DNA of 12,269 nucleotides from positions 1 to 12,269 of the forward strand of contig JABBBF010000014.1 of NCBI GenBank assembly GCA_018607545.1, given 5' to 3'. Below the pieces are notes generated by a model that was given only the letters and a program-made list of their open reading frames with translations, searched no databases and was not told the origin of the DNA. The DNA comes from SAR92 clade bacterium. Lineage in GTDB: Bacteria; Pseudomonadota; Gammaproteobacteria; Pseudomonadales; Porticoccaceae. The position numbers and the translations under genes were made by a program. Below are positions 1 through 7,258 of the stretch, one piece after another (the first letter of the stretch is position 1; each line of letters begins with the position of its first letter).

Positions 1-2
1 TG

Positions 3-239
3 TTCTTCGATAAAGGAAACTTCTCTGAGGGTGCTCTGCACTCTGGTCAAGCAGCAGTTACCACTGGTAGCTTCGCTCTGCGTCTGATCAACGAAGAAGA
101 CCGCTGGGCAGTTGAAGCCTATGTTCGCAATGTAACCAATGAACTGGTACGCAACTGGGCCGACCGTGGTCCTGGCTATATGCGCGGGTCTTTCTACAAG
201 CCACGTCACTACGGCTTGAAGTTCAATATGGCGTTCTAA
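3..239 (+). CDS. TonB-dependent outer-membrane receptor, C-terminal end (partial)
   Basis: The open frame enters from the left edge and gives 78 residues before a TAA. They look like the last strands of a TonB-dependent receptor beta-barrel: alternating aromatic/polar residues, a 'YVRNVTNEL' stretch near residues 40-48 that is typical of the penultimate strands, and a terminal Phe ('FNMAF'), the C-terminal signature recognised by the BAM outer-membrane assembly machinery. Such receptors import ligands such as siderophores, vitamins or oligosaccharides using TonB energy. The plug domain and start lie outside the window, so the substrate cannot be read here. The nearby GH3 enzyme makes a glucan oligosaccharide plausible, but a minus-strand gene lies between them, so this is only inference. 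The gene is closed by the terminator at 278-306. Confidence 0.82.
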   Translation, partial: FFDKGNFSEGALHSGQAAVTTGSFALRLINEEDRWAVEAYVRNVTNELVRNWADRGPGYMRGSFYKPRHYGLKFNMAF

Positions 240-277
240 GCTATAAAAAGTATTAAGAAAGCAGTGTAGGTAAAACG

Positions 278-306
278 AAAAATGCCCTTTTTATAAGGGC
301 ATTTTT
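278..306. terminator. Strong bidirectional intrinsic terminator
   Basis: A 12-bp perfect stem (278-289 with 295-306) with a GC-rich core TGCCC/GGGCA and a 5-nt loop (TTTAT) is followed on the plus strand by a run of T (302-309). Read on the minus strand it also ends in TTTTT. It therefore fits as a terminator for the receptor gene and as a distal terminator for the minus-strand methyltransferase ending at 409. Confidence 0.92.
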
Positions 307-374
307 TTTGCTTAGAGAAAATTGAGAATTGAAAAGTATAGGAGGAGAGTGGCGGAGTTTAGCTTTCAGTTTTT

Positions 375-402
375 TTAGTTCTTAGTTCTTAGTTCTTAAC
401 TC
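375..402. repeat. Tandem 7-bp repeat (TTAGTTC x3 plus a variant)
   Basis: Three exact copies of TTAGTTC (375-381, 382-388, 389-395) are followed by a degenerate fourth copy TTAACTC (396-402). The array sits just beyond the methyltransferase stop codon. No function is apparent; slippage-prone noncoding DNA is the simplest reading. Confidence 0.85.
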
Positions 403-408
403 TAGCAG

Positions 409-1041
409 TTAGTCGCGACCGCCGATAGCGAGAATAAACTTCTCGGTTTTCCAGGGCTGATCAATTTTTCGGGTAATAATTTCCGCGCCCAATTGTTCGA
501 CGCAACGTTCAGCCAGATCCCAAAAAGGCGGCCTGCCGGGATCGGCGATCAGGATTTGCTCGGTGCCAGCACTCCTGGCAAGCTTGAGAAGATCAAACAG
601 CGGCGCAGTCAGCTCATCCCAAAAACAAATATCTGTGCCCATCAATGTGTGATAGCTGGCCAGTTCATCGCTGCGAAGTGATTGAAAGCTGCGTCCTTCA
701 AAACCGATAGTGCAATTATTTATCCCAGCTTGCAGGTGCAGGTAGGGTTCGACCCCTTCATCAATATCCAGACCGGTAACCTGGGCCCTATAGTTTTTTG
801 CCAGGTAGATGCTGGCCAGGCCCCAGCCGCAGCCTATATCCAATACCCTTGAATACTCGGGTATTTCCCAGGTACTAAGATAATCCATCAGCACAAAACT
901 TGAGCGCCACACCTTGTTGCCATGGGCAGAGTGGCCCTGTTGTTGGCGTTTCAACTTGCGAACGCCCGGGTGGCTGGAACGCAGGGCATTTATACCCATA
1001 AAGGAAATCAGGTGCCTGTCGGAAGTGGTTTGATTGCTCAT
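409..1041 (-). CDS. Class I SAM-dependent methyltransferase, possibly a METTL-like protein methyltransferase
   Basis: A 210-residue protein with a Rossmann-type methyltransferase fold. Motif I is VLDIGCGWG (residues 66-74), the glycine-rich SAM loop. An acidic 'GLDID' (90-94) ends strand beta-2 and would bind the SAM ribose. 'GTDICFWDEL' (135-144) matches the post-II D-x-x-(F/Y) pattern of the Methyltransf_16 (METTL) group, and 'HGNKVWRSSFVLMDYL' (40-55) resembles the W-x-S segment that precedes motif I in those enzymes. Family members methylate protein lysines, but the substrate here cannot be assigned. No signal peptide is seen, so it should be cytoplasmic. It lies alone on the minus strand, divergent from the sensor kinase. 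The ATG at 1041 is preceded by only a weak AAAGAA; an internal ATG at residue 15 would still keep the catalytic domain. Confidence 0.82.
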   Translation of the reverse strand: MSNQTTSDRHLISFMGINALRSSHPGVRKLKRQQQGHSAHGNKVWRSSFVLMDYLSTWEIPEYSRVLDIGCGWGLASIYLAKNYRAQVTGLDIDEGVEPYLHLQAGINNCTIGFEGRSFQSLRSDELASYHTLMGTDICFWDELTAPLFDLLKLARSAGTEQILIADPGRPPFWDLAERCVEQLGAEIITRKIDQPWKTEKFILAIGGRD

Positions 1042-1060
1042 GGGTGCTATTCTTTATTCG

Positions 1061-1088
1061 GTATTAGATTGGATAATTCTATCAGCAA
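1061..1088 (-). promoter_or_regulatory. Candidate sigma70 promoter of the methyltransferase
   Basis: On the minus strand TTGCTG (1088-1083) and TAATAC (1066-1061) are separated by 16 bp, about 20 nt before the ATG at 1041. This is a pattern match only. Confidence 0.45.
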
Positions 1089-1157
1089 ACAGCGCTGTTA
1101 TTTAATTTTGATAGCTATCCCTTGGTTGCAGGAAGGGGTTTCCTCCGCAGGGCTTGC

Positions 1158-1166
1158 TGTTATACT
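1158..1166 (+). promoter_or_regulatory. Candidate extended -10 promoter for the kinase-regulator operon
   Basis: TG-T-TATACT (1158-1166) is a near-consensus extended -10 element about 40 nt before the kinase start at 1205. No good -35 lies at the right distance, which is usual for extended -10 promoters. The 10-mer TTGCTGTTAT that contains its upstream half recurs at 4574-4583 in front of the GH3 gene. Confidence 0.5.
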
Positions 1167-1204
1167 GCGGTCGATTTTAAAGGTCACTCGGTGAACGCAT
1201 CACT

Positions 1205-2380
1205 ATGAATGAGACTAATTTTTCCAAGCTCGTAGCCAAGTTATATCGTGACAACGATATGCTTTTTTTGGTCCTGCAGTTTATGGGTTGGTTTAGTCTC
1301 TCAATAATTACCTATTTTAGTTTAACTCTCTGGTACAACCAGCAGAGTTTTGATTATATTGCCCATCCCCTGATTCAATCGCTAATGGGAATTATTGTCT
1401 CCTGGCCACTGAGGCCAGTATTCCAACGTATTTGGAATAAAGCTCTTTTTTCGCGCCTTATTTATGCACTGTTTTCAGTTTTTCTCTGCTCCGTAATATG
1501 GACGGTCATGCGCGTGGCGGTATTTATGTGGATGACAGGTGAAACCGGCCTTTGGGACGATTTTGGTGGTTGGTTATTTGCCTCGATTATGATCTTTCTG
1601 TGTTGGGCAGCGTTTTATCATGGCATAAAGTACTATCAGTTGTTGCAGAGTGAGCATGCGACGCTGCTGACTATCGAGGCGGAAAATAGGGAGGAGCAAC
1701 TCAAGCGCAGCAGGGCTGAAACCATAGCGCAGGAAGCTCAGCTAAAGATGCTTCGCTATCAGCTCAATCCACATTTTTTATTTAATACGCTAAATGCTAT
1801 TGCCTCTTTGGTCGAGGGCAAGCGCTCAGCTAATGCCAATACCATGATTGTTCAGTTGAGTAACTTTTTACGTTATTCCCTGGAGAACGACCCTATTAAG
1901 AGGGTTAGTCTGGCTCAGGAATTGGATGCACTGCGGCTCTACCTAAATATTGAACAGACCCGTTTCGGTGAGCGTCTCAAACTCAATTTTGATGTTGAAC
2001 CGAAGGCCAGTGAGGTTATGGTACCCAGCTTGCTGTTGCAGCCACTGGTTGAGAATTCTATCAAGTACGCGATTGCGCCTATGGAAAAAGGTGGAGAAAT
2101 CAGTATTCTTGCAAAACTTGATGGCGACTATCTGATTGTTGAAGTGAGTGATACTGGCCCCGGTGTTCTGATGTCAAAAAATGACAAGACGGCTGGTGTT
2201 GGTATAGGATTAAAAAATACTATTGATCGACTGGATACCTTCTATGGTGATCAGTACGTATTTCAGCTGGGATCGTCAGAGCTGGGTGGGTTGCGAATAT
2301 TTATCCGCTTGCCTCTAGAGAAACAGTCTGCCGAAAGTCGCGCAGTGCAGCACCTGAGCGACAATAATGTTAACCCATAA
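1205..2380 (+). CDS. LytS-type sensor histidine kinase with four-helix membrane domain
   Basis: A 391-residue inner-membrane kinase. Four hydrophobic segments lie at about 20-43, 54-70, 83-108 and 122-142, with no sizeable periplasmic domain. A charged, coiled-coil-like linker (about 148-185) leads to the His_kinase (LytS/YehU) domain: the H-box 'LNPHFLFNTLNAI' carries the predicted phosphorylated His190. The ATPase has an N-box 'PLVENSIKYA' (N284), G1 'DTGPG' (316-320) and G2 'GVGIGLKN' (331-338), so it looks catalytically complete. It probably phosphorylates the LytTR regulator that starts 12 nt downstream. Because it lacks an extracytoplasmic sensor domain, the signal is probably membrane-borne or passed on by a partner; its identity is unknown. 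The ATG at 1205 has a GGTGA (1190-1194) about 10 nt upstream as a modest ribosome-binding site. Confidence 0.9.
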   Translation: MNETNFSKLVAKLYRDNDMLFLVLQFMGWFSLSIITYFSLTLWYNQQSFDYIAHPLIQSLMGIIVSWPLRPVFQRIWNKALFSRLIYALFSVFLCSVIWTVMRVAVFMWMTGETGLWDDFGGWLFASIMIFLCWAAFYHGIKYYQLLQSEHATLLTIEAENREEQLKRSRAETIAQEAQLKMLRYQLNPHFLFNTLNAIASLVEGKRSANANTMIVQLSNFLRYSLENDPIKRVSLAQELDALRLYLNIEQTRFGERLKLNFDVEPKASEVMVPSLLLQPLVENSIKYAIAPMEKGGEISILAKLDGDYLIVEVSDTGPGVLMSKNDKTAGVGIGLKNTIDRLDTFYGDQYVFQLGSSELGGLRIFIRLPLEKQSAESRAVQHLSDNNVNP

Positions 2381-2392
2381 CCTTGGATTGCT

Positions 2393-3208
2393 ATGCAAAA
2401 GCTGAGAACTCTGCTGGTTGATGATGAGTCGCTGGCTCTGAATTTACTGCGTTCTATCGTCAGTAAGATTGATGATATTGAGATTATTGGCGAGTGTAAG
2501 AATGGCCGAGAAGCTATTGAATCTGCAATGTTATTGGCCCCGGATCTGATGTTCCTCGATATTCAAATGCCCAACGTTAATGGTTTTGAAGTGGTTAAGG
2601 CCCTGCAGTCTGACAGCATGCCAATGGTGATTTTTGCCACCGCTTATAATCAATACGCCATTGATGCCTTTGATCTCCACGCGGTCGATTACCTGCTGAA
2701 GCCCTTTGATCCCGAGCGAGTTATGCGTGCCGTGCAGCGTGCTGTGGAGAGAAATAAATCCCAGCAGGATGGCTTAAAAGCACCATTAATCGGCGCCATA
2801 GATGATATTGCTGTGCGTCTGGATAAAGATCAACCGACATCGGTTGAAACCAATGAGGGGCAAGAAGATCTCCCTGAGGGTATGAAGAGAAAGCTACTGA
2901 TTCGCGATTCCGGTGTGGTTAAGATTATCCCCTTTGACGATATAGACTGGATTGATGCAGCCGGTGACTATATGTGCGTGCACGCGCTGGGTGAAACCCA
3001 TATTGTGCGCAGTACCCTGCGTGAATTGCTGAAGAAGTTGGATGACAAGCAATTTGTTCGCATTCACCGCTCAACAGTGGTAAATATAGCCCGGGTAGTC
3101 TCAATGTCATCTATCCAGAAGGGCGGTAGTCTGCTGCATTTGGCCGAGGGTCAAACCCTAAAAGTCAGTAGAAATTATCGAGAACCTACCCGCAAGTTAT
3201 TTCAGTAG
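2393..3208 (+). CDS. LytTR-family response regulator (copy 1)
   Basis: A 271-residue LytR/AlgR-type regulator. The receiver domain (1-120) has the acidic pair D10/D11, phospho-acceptor D56 in 'FLDIQMP', T83 in 'FATAY' and K103 in 'LLKPF', so all switch residues are present. A polar linker (about 122-164) joins a C-terminal LytTR DNA-binding domain (166-271) with the family hallmarks 'FVRIHRSTVVN' and 'LKVSRNYR'. LytTR proteins bind imperfect direct repeats in promoters through a beta-rich fold. The gene begins 12 nt after the kinase stop (TTGGA ribosome-binding site between), so the two form an operon and a cognate pair. It is about 82-84% identical in both domains, by eye, to the next gene. 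Confidence 0.93.
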   Translation: MQKLRTLLVDDESLALNLLRSIVSKIDDIEIIGECKNGREAIESAMLLAPDLMFLDIQMPNVNGFEVVKALQSDSMPMVIFATAYNQYAIDAFDLHAVDYLLKPFDPERVMRAVQRAVERNKSQQDGLKAPLIGAIDDIAVRLDKDQPTSVETNEGQEDLPEGMKRKLLIRDSGVVKIIPFDDIDWIDAAGDYMCVHALGETHIVRSTLRELLKKLDDKQFVRIHRSTVVNIARVVSMSSIQKGGSLLHLAEGQTLKVSRNYREPTRKLFQ

Positions 3209-3305
3209 TCAGTCTTTCTCCCTTTAATCTCAGTATGTAAGCTAGTGGTCGCATCTGACCTTCCGTCTGGCCCCTTCACGTGAAAAGATTTGAATATAAA
3301 TAGTT
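3209..3305 (+). repeat. Duplicated 3' flank, copy 1
   Basis: The bases just after the stop codon of regulator copy 1 align with those after copy 2 (4358-4455). The best block, GTGGTCGCATCT (3245-3256), is exact in both copies (4396-4407). It is preceded by CTTTC-rich sequence in each and followed by CTTCC and CGTGAAAA. Similarity fades into AT-rich DNA. The flank belongs to the same duplication as the gene. I see no terminator hairpin in it. Confidence 0.75.
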
Positions 3306-3505
3306 TGATTGTCAGCTGCGGGTATCTGAACCTCTTGCTGACGACATAAAAAGACTAACTGTATGTTCTAAATGCACATTATCAGTGTCTAACCTAGAGC
3401 TTATGTGTTGAATTTTTTTCCCGGTTTTTATTGAAAAGGGAAAGATGCATATTTCAGGAATGTCTTGAAGATAATAATAATTTTAATCAAAAACTGTGGG
3501 CTACT

Positions 3506-4357
3506 ATGTCAAAGCTGAGAACGCTATTGGTTGATGACGAGCCGCTGGCTCGTGATTTACTACGCTCTATTGTCGGCGAGATTGATGATATTGAAATTGT
3601 TGATGAGTGCAACAATGGTCGCGAGGCCATTGACTCAGTGATGACGCTGGCTCCGGATCTCATTTTTCTCGACATTCAAATGCCCCAGGTCAACGGTTTT
3701 GAGGTGGTTAAAGCTCTGCAGTCTGACACTATGCCGATGGTGATTTTCGCCACCGCCTACAACCAATATGCCATTGATGCCTTTGATCTCCACGCGGTTG
3801 ATTACCTGCTAAAGCCCTTTGATTCAGAGCGGGTTTCGCTAGCCGTTAAGCGCGCTTTAGCGCGGCGGAAAATGCAACAAGATAGTTTAAAAGCACCTTT
3901 AATCGACGCCATAAATTATATTGATTTGCACCTCGATAGAGATCATGCTGCTTTTGACCATGTTATTGAGCGCGCAGAGAGCCGTGGGGAAGGTTATTTA
4001 GAAAGCTATTCGGATGGCCACCCCGAAGGAATGCAGCGAAAGCTGCTGATCCGAGATTCCGGTAAGGTTAAAATTGTCCCCTTTGAGGATATAGACTGGG
4101 TTGATGCAGCCGGCGACTATATGTGTGTGCACGCGCAGGGTGAGACCCATATTATGCGCAGCACGCTTCTTGAGTTGCTGAAAAAACTGGATGATAAACA
4201 ATTTGTGCGTATTCACCGCTCCACAGTGGTTAATATTTCTCGGGTAATCTCAACATCATTGAGCCAGAAGCGCGGAAGCCTGCTCCATCTTTCCGATGGT
4301 CAAACCTTAAAAGTCAGCAGGAATTACCGAGAATCTACGCGCAAATTATTTCAATAA
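3506..4357 (+). CDS. LytTR-family response regulator (copy 2, tandem paralogue)
   Basis: A 283-residue paralogue of the preceding gene. The receiver residues are conserved (D10, D11, D56, T83, K103), as is the whole LytTR domain including 'FVRIHRSTVVN' and 'LKVSRNYR'. Differences concentrate in the interdomain linker (about 121-175), which is 12 residues longer and nearly unrelated, suggesting altered signal coupling or dimerisation. The ATG at 3506 was chosen because its product begins MSKLRTLLVDDE, colinear with MQKLRTLLVDDE of copy 1; an in-frame TTG at 3431 would add 25 residues that copy 1 lacks. No second kinase is adjacent, so it is either served by the upstream kinase or by one elsewhere. 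A 297-nt gap from copy 1 suggests it may have its own promoter. It lies directly upstream of the GH3 gene, a plausible target. Confidence 0.92.
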   Translation: MSKLRTLLVDDEPLARDLLRSIVGEIDDIEIVDECNNGREAIDSVMTLAPDLIFLDIQMPQVNGFEVVKALQSDTMPMVIFATAYNQYAIDAFDLHAVDYLLKPFDSERVSLAVKRALARRKMQQDSLKAPLIDAINYIDLHLDRDHAAFDHVIERAESRGEGYLESYSDGHPEGMQRKLLIRDSGKVKIVPFEDIDWVDAAGDYMCVHAQGETHIMRSTLLELLKKLDDKQFVRIHRSTVVNISRVISTSLSQKRGSLLHLSDGQTLKVSRNYRESTRKLFQ

Positions 4358-4455
4358 GCGCTCTTTCCTCCCCCCTTGTCGCAGGTTGACAGCTTGTGGT
4401 CGCATCTTATCTTCCATCAAGCCTTTCCCCGTGAAAAAATAGAAATATTAAGCTT
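4358..4455 (+). repeat. Duplicated 3' flank, copy 2 (distal leader of the GH3 gene)
   Basis: This stretch starts at the stop codon of regulator copy 2 and matches 3209-3305 with scattered changes. GTGGTCGCATCT is identical at 4396-4407, followed by CTTCC and CCGTGAAAAA. Further on, both gaps also share AAAGACT followed by CTAAAT (about 3350-3373 and 4462-4482), but at a spacing about 40 nt shorter, so that part is less certain. It forms the distal part of the GH3 upstream region. Confidence 0.72.
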
Positions 4456-4573
4456 GTCTATAAAGACTGATATTCCTAAATACCGGTCACTGATTGATAA
4501 AAAACGACAGATAAATTTTTAAAGTCTAGTAGCAGTTTCAATTAAATATTAAGTAAATGTTTGATCTGTGCAG

Positions 4574-4600
4574 TTGCTGTTATCTATAGATTTAAAGGGG
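4574..4600 (+). promoter_or_regulatory. GH3 ribosome-binding site and weak promoter-like element
   Basis: AAAGGGG (4594-4600) lies 7 nt before the TTG at 4608 and decides that start. Just upstream, TG-T-TATCTA (4578-4586) within TTGCTGTTAT repeats the element found before the kinase gene. As a promoter it would give a very short leader, so that role is uncertain; the ribosome-binding site is convincing. Confidence 0.5.
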
Positions 4601-4607
4601 AAAAGTT

Positions 4608-7094
4608 TTGTTAATAAAAAAATGGTCACTGAATTTGAGTGTGCTGATGAAATCTATAGCATTGGTTGCTGTTTTATCTCCAGCCGCAGTATTTGCTGAA
4701 GACACAGCCGAAGCAGTAGAGACGCGTATTACCGCTATTATCTCAAAAATGACAGTTGAGCAAAAAGTCGGTCAAATAGTTCAGCCCGAGATTCAGGAAA
4801 TCTCCTATGCTGAAGTTAAAAAATACCACATAGGCTCGGTTCTCAATGGTGGCGGTTCGTTTCCTGACGAAGAAAAAAATGCATCAATCGATGATTGGCT
4901 GGAGATGGCCGACAAGTTCTACAAGGCATCAACTGACACTTCAAATGGCGGTACCGGCATTCCTCTTATCTGGGGCACAGATGCTGTTCATGGTCATAAC
5001 AATGTGATGGGTGCAACACTGTTTCCTCACAATATTGGTCTCGGTGCTGCAAACGACCCGCAGCTTCTGCGCAAAATTGGTGAGGTCACCGCTCGAGAGG
5101 TCGCGGTTACTGGTATCGATTGGGTTTTTGCACCTACAGTTGCCGTTGTTAAGGATAACCGCTGGGGTCGTAGCTATGAAGGCTACAGTGATGATATCGC
5201 TATTGTCCGTGCCTATGCTGGTGAGATTGTTACCGGTATTCAAGGTAGCGGTGATGAGTTGCGCAACAATCAGCAAAAAGTCATCGGTACAGCCAAGCAC
5301 TTTATCGGTGATGGCGGCACCTATGGCGGTGTTGACCAGGGCAATACCACTATGAGCCTGGAAGAGCTAATTGATAAGCATGGCCAGGGTTACCAGACTG
5401 CAATTGATGCTGGCGTACAGACTGTTATGGCATCATTTAACAGCTGGAACGGTGAGAAATTACATGGCCATAAATATATGCTGACTGATGTCTTAAAAGG
5501 TCAGATGGGTTTTGACGGTTTTGTTGTCGGTGACTGGAACGGTCACGGTCAGGTTTCAGGCTGTGATGATGAGCAGTGTGCTCAATCTATTATCGCCGGC
5601 GTCGATATGATTATGGTGCCGCATGCCTGGCTGCCATTCCTTAAAAACACTATCGCTCAGGTTAAGTCTGGCGAGATTCCAATGGCGCGTATCGACGATG
5701 CGGTAAGACGTATTCTGCGGGTTAAAATTCGTGCCGGAATGTTCGAAAAAGGTGCTCCTTCGACCCGAGAACTCGCCGGCAAATCAGAGATTGTTGGCTC
5801 TGCCGAGCATCGCGCAGTGGCACGGGAAGCGGTAAGGAAATCTCTGGTACTGCTTAAAAACAAGAATCAATTGCTACCATTAAAGGGTGGTCAGCACATT
5901 GTGGTTGCTGGTGATGGCGCAGATAATATCGGCAAGCAGAATGGTGGTTGGACTATCACTTGGCAGGGCACTGAAAATGATAACAGTGACTTCCCCGGTG
6001 CAACTTCTATCTATGCCGGCCTTGAACAGGCAGTCAATAATATTGGCGGCACTACCGAGCTCAGCGAAGATGGCAGCTTTGCTAAAAAACCTGATGTGGC
6101 TGTCGTGGTATTTGGTGAAGAGCCTTATGCAGAGGGTGTCGGCGATGTTATGTCGCTGATCTATAACAACGGCGTAACCTCTGACTTGGAGCTAATCAAG
6201 TCATTCAAAGAGCAGAATATTCCTGTAGTGGCCGTTTTCCTCACAGGCCGTCCGCTGTGGATGAATGCTGAAATCAATAATTCCGACGCGTTTGTTGTCG
6301 CCTGGTTGCCCGGTTCAGAAGGTGGTGGTGTTGCAGATGTTCTGGTTGCAGATAGTAGTGGCAAGGCCCGTTACGATTTTACTGGTCGCCTCTCTTTTGA
6401 CTGGCCTGCAGCAGAGTTAAATGCTGAAAATCATGAGCTGCCGGTCACTGCTACACTGCTGCAAAGAGGTCAGGGCCTAAGTTATGGCGCTGCTGAACTC
6501 ATTGCTGAAGGCCTCAATGAAAAACCACTGATGGACAAGGCTAAGGTAGAGAGCATTGTGTTTAGTGGCAGCCCGCGTCCACCCTGGAAGACTTATGTGG
6601 GTGACGGTGGCAACTGGCAGAAACTGGTCAGTGGCAAGCAGACCAGCTCTAACTACGGCAAGCTGACGGTAACCACTGTCGATGGTGCTGTGCAGGAAGA
6701 CTCCCGTTATATTGAATGGACCGGCGGCAATGAAAGTCAATTTTACTGGCAGTCTGATGGGCTGGTGGATATTACTACACTGCGAGACGAGGGTGCTGCC
6801 CTGGTCATGATCTTTAAGGTTGATAAGCGTCCTAAGGGTAAGGTTACCCTGCGTATGGACTGCGGTTGGCCCTGTCGCGGCGAGCTGAATATAACCCGTA
6901 TTCTGCGTTCAATCCCAGAGGGACAGCCGGTACGTATTGGTGTTCCGCTGACATGTTTCGAGAAGGTCGGTGTTAATTTAACCAGAGTTAATTCTCCATT
7001 CGTTCTGGTCTCTTCAAAACCGTTTGCCCTGACTATTGCTGATGTTCGCCTAACGGCCAAGATCTCTGAAAAATCACTGATCGGCTGTGGTTAA
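4608..7094 (+). CDS. Secreted GH3 beta-glucosidase / exo-beta-glucanase (ExoP-like)
   Basis: An 828-residue glycoside hydrolase family 3 enzyme, close in length to the marine exo-1,3/1,4-beta-glucanase ExoP. A signal peptide occupies 1-30 (hydrophobic IALVAVL, likely cleavage after AVFA). The TIM-barrel domain (about 35-375) has 'DNRWGRSYEGYSDD' (183-196), 'KHF' (230-232) and the nucleophile motif 'VVGDW' with Asp309. The alpha/beta sandwich domain (about 400-620) holds 'GEEPYAEGVGD' (503-513), where the acid/base glutamate is expected (E509 most likely). Residues about 645-828 match the ExoP-type C-terminal beta-sandwich. It should release glucose from the non-reducing end of beta-glucans or oligosaccharides in the periplasm or outside. 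The start is TTG, supported by AAAGGGG; the ATG at 4647 would still leave a signal peptide. The upstream LytTR regulators may control it. Confidence 0.93.
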   Translation: MLIKKWSLNLSVLMKSIALVAVLSPAAVFAEDTAEAVETRITAIISKMTVEQKVGQIVQPEIQEISYAEVKKYHIGSVLNGGGSFPDEEKNASIDDWLEMADKFYKASTDTSNGGTGIPLIWGTDAVHGHNNVMGATLFPHNIGLGAANDPQLLRKIGEVTAREVAVTGIDWVFAPTVAVVKDNRWGRSYEGYSDDIAIVRAYAGEIVTGIQGSGDELRNNQQKVIGTAKHFIGDGGTYGGVDQGNTTMSLEELIDKHGQGYQTAIDAGVQTVMASFNSWNGEKLHGHKYMLTDVLKGQMGFDGFVVGDWNGHGQVSGCDDEQCAQSIIAGVDMIMVPHAWLPFLKNTIAQVKSGEIPMARIDDAVRRILRVKIRAGMFEKGAPSTRELAGKSEIVGSAEHRAVAREAVRKSLVLLKNKNQLLPLKGGQHIVVAGDGADNIGKQNGGWTITWQGTENDNSDFPGATSIYAGLEQAVNNIGGTTELSEDGSFAKKPDVAVVVFGEEPYAEGVGDVMSLIYNNGVTSDLELIKSFKEQNIPVVAVFLTGRPLWMNAEINNSDAFVVAWLPGSEGGGVADVLVADSSGKARYDFTGRLSFDWPAAELNAENHELPVTATLLQRGQGLSYGAAELIAEGLNEKPLMDKAKVESIVFSGSPRPPWKTYVGDGGNWQKLVSGKQTSSNYGKLTVTTVDGAVQEDSRYIEWTGGNESQFYWQSDGLVDITTLRDEGAALVMIFKVDKRPKGKVTLRMDCGWPCRGELNITRILRSIPEGQPVRIGVPLTCFEKVGVNLTRVNSPFVLVSSKPFALTIADVRLTAKISEKSLIGCG

Positions 7095-7142
7095 TGCCAG
7101 TATTTAGATTGAGTAAGTAAAATAGATTAGTGAAATACGCAG

Positions 7143-7164
7143 CCAGCCCTTAACGGGCTGGTTT
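7143..7164 (+). terminator. Probable terminator after the GH3 gene
   Basis: A 7-bp GC-rich perfect stem CCAGCCC (7143-7149) / GGGCTGG (7155-7161) with loop TTAAC is followed by TTTGCGTT. The T tract is short, so efficiency is uncertain, but its position about 50 nt after the GH3 stop fits. Confidence 0.7.
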
Positions 7165-7258
7165 GCGTTATGGCCTGTTCAATGTCTGGCGCATAGAAAA
7201 TATCACCGGTCATTGCTACTATCGTTGACATTGAAAAAAGCCGAGTAAGGGGTCTGTA

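Noticed and set aside
3247..3260. Small hairpin GGTC-GCATCT-GACC in the flank of regulator copy 1
   Set aside because: The right arm is changed in the second flank copy (TATC), so the pairing is not conserved and the stem is only 4 bp.
3431..3505. Upstream TTG start for the second response regulator
   Set aside because: It adds 25 polar residues that the paralogue lacks, whereas the ATG at 3506 gives a colinear N-terminus ending in the receiver motif.
4532..4583. LytTR-type direct repeats (GTT-containing 9-mers) before the GH3 gene
   Set aside because: GTT cores occur at 4535, 4559, 4573 and 4579, but the 9-mers match the known LytTR consensus poorly and none shows the expected repeat spacing of about 21 bp.
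4561..4590. TTGATC-N18-TATAGA as the GH3 promoter
   Set aside because: The transcript would start within the ribosome-binding site, leaving practically no leader.
4941..5300. Long antisense open frame inside the GH3 gene
   Set aside because: The plus-strand frame is a fully conserved GH3 barrel; the antisense frame has no recognisable domain or ribosome-binding site.
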